Assembly: GCF_029893585.1 (NCBI RefSeq)
Contig: NZ_JARXYX010000041.1
Coordinates: 1-64,000, forward strand
DNA: 64,000 nt
Source of the DNA: Streptomyces sp. LBL
GTDB lineage: Bacteria; Actinomycetota; Actinomycetes; Streptomycetales; Streptomycetaceae
Direction: 5' to 3'
Below, piece after piece: positions 54,710 through 62,645 of this stretch (position 1 is the first letter of the stretch; each line of letters starts with the position of its first letter). A model generated the notes under the pieces. The model did not search any database. It had not been told where the DNA came from and was given only the letters and a program-made list of their open reading frames with translations. The translations under genes were made by a program, and so were the position numbers.

Positions 54710-57247
54710 TCACAGCTCGACGCGGCTGCGGCCGGCGGGCACCTTGCGCGCCCTCGTCCGGCCGCCCGGTACGGATACCTCGACGCGCGCCGGTCCGTCG
54801 GCGTTGACGTCGAACGAAGCGTCCGCGGCGCCGAGTACGAAATTGCGGACCGCGACCCGGGCCCCACTCGCCCGGAAGACGGTGTGCCCGTCGCGGACCA
54901 GCGTGGTCCTGTCCGGCCCGGCGGAAACTGCGTAGGTGTGCCCGCGCAGGTGGACGTTGGCAAGGGTGTTGGTGCCCGGCAGTGCGAGGCTGCCGAACAT
55001 GATCGCCGAGGGGTCGCCACCCCAGGGGTTGTCGGAGATGAGCTCGTGCAGGCCCTGCACGGCCATCGCGTTCGACCAGGAGTAGGTGCGCCAGGCGGTG
55101 TCGACGGCGGAGCCCATGACGGACTGGCCGGGATCGGGGTCGAACGACTCGGGGAACCAGCCCTCCTTGTCCCAGGCATCGAGGTACATCGCGGTGCTGC
55201 GGGCGGCGAACTGCCCTGCCGCTTCGTCGAATCCGTACCGCTTGACGCCGTCGTACACGGTGAAGTTCATCGGCGGCCATACGGCGCCCAGCCACTGCTC
55301 CGGGGCGGAGTTCTCGCCGTACCGGTCGAAGTACCTGAAGTGCTCGGAGCCGGGGTGCACCGGTCCGCCGGTGCAGTAGGCGGGGTCGTTGCGGGCGACG
55401 CTCGGGATGACGTGATCCCCCCAGAACTCCTCGGGATCGAGCAGGTGTTCCTCGACCAGGATCCGCGCGCGGTCCCGGGTGGCGAGGCCGGCGAAAAGCG
55501 GGTAGAAGACGGTCGGTGTGACGACCTCGTTCCATGTTCCGTCGAGGTAGCGGCTCAGGTAGAGGCCCTTCTGCGGGTGCCACAGCCGGGTGTTGAGCAG
55601 CCGCTTGATCGTCGCGTGCTGGGCGGCGAAGCGTGCTGCGTCCTGGGGGCGGTCCAGCACCCGGGCCATCTTCGCCAGGGTCTCGGCCAGCAGCGCGTAG
55701 TAGGAGTTGAGCGCCACGTCGGTGAGGTCGGTGTTGTCCCGGCGATCGCCGCTGCCGCCCTGCTTGGCCACGCGGTGGTAGGCGGCGTAGACGGGGCTGT
55801 CGTCCAGGCCCAGGTGGTTGCCCCGGCCGCCGATCCGGTCCCCGAAGTAGGGGCTCTCCAGCAGGCCGTCCTTGTCCGTGTCCCACTCCGGCAGGAGGTC
55901 GTGGAAGGTCACGAGCGCGGGGTACGCCTTCTCCAGCACTGTGCGGTCGCCGAGCTTGGTGTACAGCCGCCACACGGCGTACGCGTGCATCGGACCGGAG
56001 TTCTGCTGGTCGTAGCGCGGCCCTCGTAACGCGACCTGATTGGGCGGGGCCGGGGCGTCGAAGACGTCCGTCTCGTGCTGGACGGCAAGCTCGCGGCTGA
56101 CGAGCGCCGCGTCGACACAGTCAAAGGCCGAGTCCCATCCGGTGAACAGTCCGCCTCCCCCGCCCCATCCCCACAGGACGTAGTTGCACAAGTGGTCTTT
56201 GTCGTAACTGGTGTTGAGGGACAGCGCGTCACGGACGGCGTCCGCCGCCCGTCCGACCGATCCGGAGCCCGTGAGGTTGCTGTCGCGGACGCGCGCCTCG
56301 GCGGCGGCGAGCGCCCGTTCCACCTCGTGCGCCTCCGCCGGATCGTCCTTTTGCGGACGCGCACCGACCCGGGCGGTGAACGTGATCGTCTGTCCCCTGG
56401 CCAGCCGGTGGACAAGACCGGCGACAACGTTGCCAGCGGCTCCGGTGCCGCCGGTCACGGCAGCCGTCATGTCGGCGACCGAGGCATAGCAGCCGGCACT
56501 GTCGGCGGGTTCGCCGGGAGAGAGCCGGATGTGCCCGCTCAGTTCCGCATCGAGCAGTCCGGGCGCGCTGCCGATCACACTCCGGCCGTCCAGCGCGAAG
56601 GCCGCCGACTCGCCCCAAGGGGTGCCGAGTTCGAGTACGACGGTCGTGTCGTCGTCGAGCGCGGTGACGGCGCCGACGAGGCCGCCGCCGTCGGCGGTGC
56701 GCGCGTAACGCACCTGTATGGTGCGCTTCTGCTGCTGCGTCTGCGCGTACTTCTGTTCCAGCTGCGGCAGTTTGACCGTAGCATCGGCGACCGCGCTCTG
56801 CGACCACTGCTGCGGATGCGCGATCACCTCGCGCAGCGCTTCGAGATGGGCGGGCATCACCGTACGGTCGTCGGTGCTGACGCGGACCTGTTTGTACGCG
56901 CCGTCCGGCGCCATGGGGCCAATGCGCCACAGGTAGTTGGTCATCTTCTCGCGGATGAGTCTGCCCTGAGCGGTGAGCAGGCCGACGCGCAGCGCGAACC
57001 GGGACTCGCCCTCTCCGACAAACAGCGCGCCGGTCCAGTCCTGTTCCTTGACACCGGGCATGGCGAACGGCCGCTTGTGCGTGGGATACGGCAGGGTCGC
57101 CGTGACGTCCGCCGCCGGTGCCGGGGCAGAGCCGGGGACGGCCTGGGCGGGGCCGGCGCTCGTGGTGAGAGCGAGAACCGAGCCGCCCAAGCCGGTGGCG
57201 CCGACCGTTGTGAGGAAGTTACGTCTGGCCATCTTTTGACGCGTCAC
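54710..57247 (-). CDS. Tat-exported GH63-like (alpha/alpha)6 glycoside hydrolase
   Basis: 845 residues. A twin-arginine signal (ARRNFLTTVGATGLGGSVLA). The catalytic (alpha/alpha)6 barrel in the second half has FTGWDSAFDCVDAALVSREL, NHLGLDDSPVYAAYHRVA and LGAVWPPMNFTVYDGVKRYG, typical of GH63 and mannosylglycerate-hydrolase-like enzymes. These usually hydrolyse alpha-glycosides by inversion. GTG 57247 has GAAGGG upstream; ATG 57232 lies on the Tat motif. A TTA codon lies at 56027-56029 (read on the minus strand). First gene of the likely operon with GH59. Confidence 0.82.
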   Translation of the reverse strand: MTRQKMARRNFLTTVGATGLGGSVLALTTSAGPAQAVPGSAPAPAADVTATLPYPTHKRPFAMPGVKEQDWTGALFVGEGESRFALRVGLLTAQGRLIREKMTNYLWRIGPMAPDGAYKQVRVSTDDRTVMPAHLEALREVIAHPQQWSQSAVADATVKLPQLEQKYAQTQQQKRTIQVRYARTADGGGLVGAVTALDDDTTVVLELGTPWGESAAFALDGRSVIGSAPGLLDAELSGHIRLSPGEPADSAGCYASVADMTAAVTGGTGAAGNVVAGLVHRLARGQTITFTARVGARPQKDDPAEAHEVERALAAAEARVRDSNLTGSGSVGRAADAVRDALSLNTSYDKDHLCNYVLWGWGGGGGLFTGWDSAFDCVDAALVSRELAVQHETDVFDAPAPPNQVALRGPRYDQQNSGPMHAYAVWRLYTKLGDRTVLEKAYPALVTFHDLLPEWDTDKDGLLESPYFGDRIGGRGNHLGLDDSPVYAAYHRVAKQGGSGDRRDNTDLTDVALNSYYALLAETLAKMARVLDRPQDAARFAAQHATIKRLLNTRLWHPQKGLYLSRYLDGTWNEVVTPTVFYPLFAGLATRDRARILVEEHLLDPEEFWGDHVIPSVARNDPAYCTGGPVHPGSEHFRYFDRYGENSAPEQWLGAVWPPMNFTVYDGVKRYGFDEAAGQFAARSTAMYLDAWDKEGWFPESFDPDPGQSVMGSAVDTAWRTYSWSNAMAVQGLHELISDNPWGGDPSAIMFGSLALPGTNTLANVHLRGHTYAVSAGPDRTTLVRDGHTVFRASGARVAVRNFVLGAADASFDVNADGPARVEVSVPGGRTRARKVPAGRSRVEL

Positions 57248-57594
57248 GTGGAGAGGCCCTTCTTCGCGGAGCGGGTACGGGTCGTCGTGAGGGCTTGTCC
57301 CCTGCCACCGTCCGACGGCAGCAGGCGGCTGCGGGTCGTGCGCGCGCCTTTCAACCGGTCGTGGTTCGATATCCCGAACTTCTATCGGAATGTCGACCAC
57401 CTGGTCACGACGGGAGTATGAACGATCACAGGGCACTGTCAAGACCCAGCGATCACACAGAGCGCGGACAGCGAGCGTCCACGGGGCGGGAAGTGAGACG
57501 GCGCCGCTCATCGACAGCAGCGGGGACCGCACTCTGGACCAGGGCTTCGGCGTAGTCGCCGGGCGTCCGGCTCATGACGGTCCGCCAGGTTGGT
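57248..57594. other. Upstream region of the glycosidase operon
   Basis: 347 bp. It holds GTTCG-ATATCC-CGAAC (57364-57379), a short inverted repeat that could be an operator, within an A/T-richer stretch (CTTCTATCGGAATGTCGACC). The rest shows no gene. Confidence 0.4.
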
Positions 57595-57669
57595 CGGATG
57601 TTCCAGGACCCGCGCATCAACCCGGACCCGCCCGAGCACACCCGCGTGCGCAACCTGGTCTCGCGCTGA
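57595..57669 (+). pseudogene. Cytochrome P450 fragment, plus strand
   Basis: RMFQDPRINPDPPEHTRVRN, then LVSR and a stop. DPPEHTRxRxLV is the conserved segment around the I-helix-preceding region of actinobacterial P450s. Only 25 residues remain. Confidence 0.65.
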
Positions 57670-57770
57670 CCAGGTCGTCGCCGGGGTGCGCGCGGCGGTG
57701 GGAGATGTGCGCGGCGATGTAGCGGTTCATCTCCGCCATCGCCGCCCGGATCTCCTCGGGCGGAAATTGC
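57665..57770 (-). pseudogene. Cytochrome P450 fragment, minus strand
   Basis: FPPEEIRAAMAEMNRYIAAH, then ISHRRAHPGDDLVSA. AEMxxYIAxxIxxRRAxPGDDLxSAL is the P450 segment that normally follows, by about 90 residues, the one in the plus-strand fragment. Here it is inverted and almost abuts that fragment. Confidence 0.6.
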
Positions 57771-57783
57771 CTGACGGACAGGA

Positions 57784-58308
57784 ACGTCAGCGAAGCCCTG
57801 GCCACCGCCCGGGAGGCCGGCTGCACCGGCACCCGCATCCTGCGGGCGATTCGCAGTTCTACAACGCCGGCGTGATCGCCGCCTGCCGCCGGGCCGGAGC
57901 CCACTTCTCGATCACCACCGGCATGAACCCGTCCATCAAACGGGCCGTCCTCGCCATTCCCGCCGAAGCATGGCAGCAGATCACCTACCCGACCGCGGTG
58001 CCAGACCCCGAAACCGGTGAACTCATCTCGGACGCCGAAGTCGCCGAGATACCCGCCTACACCGCCTTCACGAGCCGCAAGAAGAGCGAGCAGGTCACCG
58101 CCCGGCTGATCGTCCGCCGGGTCCGTGACCTCGCTAAACCCGCTGTCATAGGTGAGCAGGGCGAACTGTTCCCCGTCTGGCGCTACCACCCGTTCTTCAC
58201 CGACAACCCCGCCCTCGCCCACCTGCCATCAGGACACTTTCACGCCAACGCCGCCTGGCTCACCCTGTGGGCCATGACCTACAACCTGCTGCGGGCCACC
58301 GGCGCGCT
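57784..58308 (+). mobile_element. IS1380-type transposase remnant
   Basis: VSEALATAREAGCTGTRILR, then a one-base frame change near 57847, then YNAGVIAACRRAGAHFSITT, SDAEVAEIPAYTAFTSRKKS, QVTARLIVRRVRDLAKPAVI and LAHLPSGHFHANAAWLTLWA. The IS1380 DDE transposase pattern is clear. The N-terminus is gone, an internal piece before LAHLPSG is missing, and the C-terminus is cut by the IS3 end at 58310. Confidence 0.8.
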
Positions 58309-58309
58309 C

Positions 58310-58397
58310 TGTCAAGCCCCGGGTTTCGTGGAGAGTCGGTTAGCTGGTTTTCTGCAGTGATGCTGGGGGTTCGGCCGTCAGGTGGTGGGCGGCTTCG
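58310..58397 (-). repeat. IS3 right end, right copy of the island-flanking inverted repeat
   Basis: Reverse complement of 48661-48747 with about three differences, including one extra G. It contains the end of the transposase frame and the terminal sequence only, with no further IS3 sequence. Confidence 0.92.
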
Positions 58398-58485
58398 GAT
58401 TACCGGTGTGGGGGCTTCTGAGGCTCATGCGGGTGCGGGGCAACCACCTTGCAGTCATCATCTCCGCCTTTGTATGAGTGGCCTT

Positions 58486-58745
58486 CACCGCTCCCCATCT
58501 CGTCGGTTCGCACCCCTCCCCGGGCACGGTCGTCGCGGAGCGGCGCCTGGACGTCGTGCGGACCCTGGGCGAGCACGGCATCGGGTTCGGGGTACTGATA
58601 GCGCCGGTGATCCCGTTCCTGAGCGACCGGCCCGCGCAGCTGCGGGCCACCGTCAGGGCGATAGCCGCCTCCGGGGCCACCTCCGTGACGCCCCTGGTGC
58701 TGCATCTGCGGCCCGGCGCGCGCGAATGGTTCATGGCCTGGCTCG
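58486..58745 (+). pseudogene. Radical-SAM protein fragment (Rv2578c-like C-terminal half)
   Basis: HPSPGTVVAERRLDVVRTLG, IGFGVLIAPVIPFLSDRPAQ, ATVRAIAASGATSVTPLVLH and REWFMAWL. This is the second half of the radical-SAM barrel of Rv2578c-type proteins; the CxxxCxxC cluster motif is absent, and both ends break off at mobile-element remnants. Confidence 0.65.
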
Positions 58746-58756
58746 GACAGCACCAC

Positions 58757-59014
58757 CAGCACGTCGCCCGGCCGTCCGAACGCGCCGGTCTCCAGGTCGG
58801 ACAGCAGCTTCTCGAAGTCGTCGCGGATCTTGGTCGCGAACTTGGAGGCGCTGCCCGTGTCCTTGTACGCCTCGCCCCACGTCCACGGCCCGTGCTCCTC
58901 CTCGGCCGTGAGGTTGTCGCGGTGCTGGTCGGTGATCGATCGCGCCGCCTTGCCCTTGCCCTTGCTGACCCGCAGGTACTCACGTGCTGCCCGGATCGCC
59001 GTTGCCGTCGCCAT
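58757..59014 (-). mobile_element. Serine recombinase N-terminal fragment
   Basis: TAIRAAREYLRVSKGKGKAA (catalytic Ser in LRVSKGK), then SITDQHRDNLTAEEEHGPWT and DDFEKLLSDLETGAFG. This is the resolvase catalytic start of a large serine recombinase. It loses homology after about 86 residues, where the radical-SAM fragment begins. Probably the trace of an integrated plasmid or phage. Confidence 0.8.
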
Positions 59015-59043
59015 GGCCCCTCCCCGTCACGTACGGTCGTTCT

Positions 59044-60717
59044 ATGGCACCTGAGAGGTCTACCGTAGGTGTAATCATGACCGTGGACGACGACCCGGGA
59101 GTCTCCCGGGCCGTCGCCCGCGACCTGCGACGCCGTTACGGCGAGTCGTACCGGATCGTGCGTGCGGAGTCCGGCGAGTCCGCGCTCCAGGCGCTGCGCG
59201 AGCTGAAGCTGCGCGGCGACCTGGTGGCGGTGATCCTGGCGGACTACCGGATGCCGCAGATGAACGGCATCGAGTTCCTGGAACAGGCCCTGGACGTGTA
59301 TCCGGGTGCGCGGCGGGTGCTGCTGACGGCGTACGCGGACACGAACGCGGCGATCGACGCGATCAACGTCGTCGACCTCGACCACTACCTCCTCAAGCCG
59401 TGGGACCCCCCCGAGGAGAAGCTGTACCCGGTCCTCGACGACCTCCTGGAGGCGTGGCGGGGCAGCGACTTCCGCCCGGTGCCCGCCACCAAGGTGGTAG
59501 GCCATCGCTGGTCGGCACGCTCGTCGGAGGTGCGGGAGTTCCTGGCCCGCAACCAGGTGCCCTACCGCTGGTACTCGGCCGACGAGCCCGAGGGGCGGCG
59601 GCTGCTGGCCGCGGCCGGGCAGGACGCGCAGCGACTGCCGCTGGTGATCACCCCGGACGGCACCGCGCTGGTCGAGCCGGATACGTCCGAGCTGGCCGCG
59701 CGAGTGGGTCTGGCCACGACTCCGGCGGCGGACTTCTACGACCTCGTCGTCATCGGCGGCGGTCCGGCCGGGCTGGGCTCCGCCGTGTACGGGGCCTCGG
59801 AAGGGCTGCGGACGGTGCTCGTGGAGCGGTCGGCGACCGGCGGTCAGGCCGGACAGAGCTCCCGTATCGAGAACTACCTCGGCTTCCCCGACGGCGTGTC
59901 GGGCGCTCAGCTCACCGACCGGGCGCGACGCCAGGCGGCGAAGTTCGGCGCCGAGATCCTCACCGCACGCGAGGTGACGGGGCTGGAGATCAACGGCTCC
60001 GCGCGGGTCGTACGGTTCTCGGACGGCTCGGCCATCGCCGCGCACAGCGTGATCCTGGCGACCGGAGTGTCGTACCGGCAGCTGAACGCTCCGGGCGCCT
60101 TCGACCTGACCGGCTGCGGGGTGTTCTACGGCTCGGCGCTGACCGAGGCGGAGTCCTGCCAGGGTCACGACGTGTACATCGTGGGCGGCGCCAACTCGGC
60201 GGGACAGGCGGCGATGTACCTGGCCCGGGGCGCCAAGTCGGTGACCCTGCTGGTACGCGGGGAGTCGTTGTCGGCCTCGATGTCGTACTACCTGATCCAG
60301 CAGATCGAGGAGGCGCCCAACATCTCGGTTCGGTGCGGCACGGTCGTCGAGGCCGCGCACGGCTCCGAGCACCTGGAGCAGCTGACGCTGCGCGACGTGG
60401 AGAGCGGACGCACCGAACTCGTCGACGCGCAGTGGATGTTCGTGTTCATCGGCGCCGCCCCGCGCACCGACTGGCTGGACGGTGCCGTGCTGCGCGACGA
60501 CCACGGGTTCATCCTGGCCGGACCCGACCTGACCCCCGACGGGCGGCCGCCGACCGGCTGGGAGCTGGACCGGCCGCCCTACCACCTGGAAACCAATATT
60601 CCGGGCGTGTTCGTCGCGGGCGACGCGCGCGCCGAGTCCGCGAAGCGGGTCGCGTCCGCCGTCGGAGAGGGAGCCATGGCCGTGATGCTCGTCCACCGCT
60701 ATCTGGAGCAGTCATGA
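59044..60717 (+). CDS. Response regulator-thioredoxin reductase-like fusion protein
   Basis: 557 residues. Receiver domain (about 1-125): VIMTVDDDPGVSRAVARDLR, AVILADYRMPQMNGIEF with the phospho-Asp, and LLKPWDPPEEKL. A linker/thioredoxin-like part (about 140-235) follows, then a flavin reductase domain: DLVVIGGGPAGLGSAVYGAS (FAD), VYIVGGANSAGQAAMYLARG (NADPH) and GVFVAGDARAESAKRV. The redox CxxC of thioredoxin reductase is missing (GCGVFYGSALTEA). The next gene overlaps as ATGA. It may turn a kinase signal into a redox output. Confidence 0.92.
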   Translation: MAPERSTVGVIMTVDDDPGVSRAVARDLRRRYGESYRIVRAESGESALQALRELKLRGDLVAVILADYRMPQMNGIEFLEQALDVYPGARRVLLTAYADTNAAIDAINVVDLDHYLLKPWDPPEEKLYPVLDDLLEAWRGSDFRPVPATKVVGHRWSARSSEVREFLARNQVPYRWYSADEPEGRRLLAAAGQDAQRLPLVITPDGTALVEPDTSELAARVGLATTPAADFYDLVVIGGGPAGLGSAVYGASEGLRTVLVERSATGGQAGQSSRIENYLGFPDGVSGAQLTDRARRQAAKFGAEILTAREVTGLEINGSARVVRFSDGSAIAAHSVILATGVSYRQLNAPGAFDLTGCGVFYGSALTEAESCQGHDVYIVGGANSAGQAAMYLARGAKSVTLLVRGESLSASMSYYLIQQIEEAPNISVRCGTVVEAAHGSEHLEQLTLRDVESGRTELVDAQWMFVFIGAAPRTDWLDGAVLRDDHGFILAGPDLTPDGRPPTGWELDRPPYHLETNIPGVFVAGDARAESAKRVASAVGEGAMAVMLVHRYLEQS

Positions 60718-62180
60718 GCGGGCGGCTGATGCCGTGCAGCCCGCGGGAGATCGGGGCGCTGTTCCTGTTCGAGAAGCTCACCCCCGAGCAGTTGGGGCAG
60801 CTGTGCGGCGCGGGCCGGGTGGAGAAGTTCGAACCCGGCCCCGTCTTCACCGAAGGCGAACCCGCCACCTGCTTCTACGTGATGCTCGAGGGCGCGGTCG
60901 TGCTCTCCCGCCGGGTCGGCGGCGACGACGTGGAGGTCACCCGGACCTCCCAGCCCGGGGTCTACTCGGGCGCCATGCAGGCGTATCTGGGTGACCGGGT
61001 GCCCCAGGTGTACGTCAACTCGATACGTGTCACGGCACCCTCGCGCTTCTTCGTGCTGCCCGCGGACGCGTTCGCGAGCTTCATGCAGGAGTGGTTTCCG
61101 ATGGCGGTGCATCTTCTGGAGGGGCTGTTCTTCGGGTCGAAGAACACCCAGCGGGCCGTCGGGCAGCGCGAACGCCTGCTGGCGCTGGGGTCGTTGTCGG
61201 CGGGGCTCACGCACGAACTCAACAACCCCGCGGCGGCGGCCGTCCGGGCGACCTCGACCCTGCGGGAACGCGTCGGCAAGATGCGGCAGAAGCTGCGGGT
61301 GATCTCCGCCGGCTCCTTCTCGCCGGAGGTCCTGGCGAACCTGATCGACATCCAGGACCGCACCGCCGAACGCGTCGCCAAAGCACCCACGCTGAGCCCG
61401 TTGGAGGCCTCGGACCGCGAGGACGAGCTCACCGACTGGCTCGACGACCACGACATCGCCGAGGGCTGGCGGATCGCGCCCACGTTCGTGCAGGCGGGGC
61501 TCGACGTCGACTGGCTGGACCAGGTCGCGGCAGCCGTGGACGAGGAGATCCTGCCGAGCGCGGTCGGCTGGCTCAACTACACGGTCGAGACGGAGCTGTT
61601 GATGGACGAGATCGCGGACTCCACCACCCGCATCTCGCACCTCGTCGACGCCGCCAAGCAGTACTCGCAGCTCGACCGGGCCCCCTACCAGGTCGCCGAC
61701 GTGCACGAACTCCTCGACAGCACGCTGGTGATGCTGTCGGGCAAGATCGGCCCGCGGATCAAGGTCGTCAAGGAGTACGACCTCACGGTCCCGAGGGTGC
61801 CGGCGTACCCGGCGGAGCTCAACCAGGTGTGGACCAACCTCATCGACAACGCGGTCCACGCCATCGACAGCACCGGCGGGGAAGGCACGTTGACCGTGCG
61901 GACCGCGCTCGACCACGACCGGATGCTGGTGGAGTTCCGGGACACCGGACCCGGTGTCCCCCAGGAGATCCGCGGCCGTATCTTCGACCCGTTCTTCACC
62001 ACCAAGCCGGTCGGTGAGGGCACCGGGCTGGGCCTGGACATCTCCTGGCGGATCGTCGTCAACAAGCACCACGGCTCCCTCCAGGTCGAGTCCGAACCGG
62101 GCGACACCCGCTTCCAGGTCCTGCTTCCGCTCACCGCCGCGGAGCCCGACACCGACACACCGTCCGAGGAGACCGTATGA
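60714..62180 (+). CDS. Cyclic-nucleotide-domain sensor histidine kinase
   Basis: 488 residues, soluble. N-terminal cNMP-binding domain (about 10-140): LFLFEKLTPEQLGQLCGAGR, FYVMLEGAVVLSRRVGGDDV. Then HisKA with LGSLSAGLTHELNNPAAAAV (phospho-His in HELNNP) and HATPase with LNQVWTNLIDNAVHAI, FRDTGPGVPQEI and GTGLGLDISW. It is coupled by overlaps to the receiver-flavoprotein before it and the zinc-finger gene after it, so the receiver is its likely target. Confidence 0.93.
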   Translation: MSGRLMPCSPREIGALFLFEKLTPEQLGQLCGAGRVEKFEPGPVFTEGEPATCFYVMLEGAVVLSRRVGGDDVEVTRTSQPGVYSGAMQAYLGDRVPQVYVNSIRVTAPSRFFVLPADAFASFMQEWFPMAVHLLEGLFFGSKNTQRAVGQRERLLALGSLSAGLTHELNNPAAAAVRATSTLRERVGKMRQKLRVISAGSFSPEVLANLIDIQDRTAERVAKAPTLSPLEASDREDELTDWLDDHDIAEGWRIAPTFVQAGLDVDWLDQVAAAVDEEILPSAVGWLNYTVETELLMDEIADSTTRISHLVDAAKQYSQLDRAPYQVADVHELLDSTLVMLSGKIGPRIKVVKEYDLTVPRVPAYPAELNQVWTNLIDNAVHAIDSTGGEGTLTVRTALDHDRMLVEFRDTGPGVPQEIRGRIFDPFFTTKPVGEGTGLGLDISWRIVVNKHHGSLQVESEPGDTRFQVLLPLTAAEPDTDTPSEETV

Positions 62181-62539
62181 CCAGCGACAACGGAATCGAC
62201 GGCCTCGACGCCACCACCCCGCCGAGCGGCGCCGGCTGCGTGGAGTGCGATGCGGCCGGCGGCTGGTGGTTCCATCTGCGGCGCTGCGCGCAGTGCGGGC
62301 ACATCGGTTGCTGCGACTCCTCCCCCTCCCAGCACGCGACCGGCCACTACCAGGCCACCGGGCATCCCCTGGTGCAGAGCTTCGAGCCCGGCGAGGGCTG
62401 GTACTGGAACTACGCGACCGACGAGCTGTACGAGTCGGGGCCGGAGCTGGTGCCGCCGGCCAGCCATCCGGCGGACCAGCCCACGCCGGGCCCCGCGGGG
62501 CGGGTGCCGGACGACTGGGCTCGGGCCTTGCGGGGGTGA
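62177..62539 (+). CDS. UBP-type zinc-finger protein
   Basis: 120 residues. CVECDAAGGWWFHLRRCAQC, then CCDSSPSQHATGHYQATGHP with conserved Cys/His: the ZnF-UBP fold known from eukaryotic deubiquitinases, where it binds the ubiquitin C-terminus. Bacteria of this group lack ubiquitin, so the ligand is unknown. A tail EGWYWNYATDELYESGPEL completes the protein. ATGA overlap with the kinase. Confidence 0.93.
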   Translation: MTSDNGIDGLDATTPPSGAGCVECDAAGGWWFHLRRCAQCGHIGCCDSSPSQHATGHYQATGHPLVQSFEPGEGWYWNYATDELYESGPELVPPASHPADQPTPGPAGRVPDDWARALRG

Positions 62540-62589
62540 GCGCCGGGGAGCGGGTCCGGGCGGAGGCCGTTCTGAGATCCCGGGCCAGT

Positions 62590-62621
62590 GCCGCGGCGGG
62601 CCATGTGTGCCCCGCCGCGGC
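62590..62621. terminator. Bidirectional terminator hairpin
   Basis: GCCGCGGCGGG (62590-62600) pairs with CCCGCCGCGGC (62611-62621), loop 10, between the convergent zinc-finger and SGNH hydrolase genes. Confidence 0.65.
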
Positions 62622-62645
62622 GCCTGCCACGCGCCCCGACAGGGT

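Noticed and set aside
58478..59068. A single 196-residue plus-strand protein
   Set aside because: Only the first about 85 residues resemble a radical-SAM protein; the rest is antisense of the serine-recombinase fragment.
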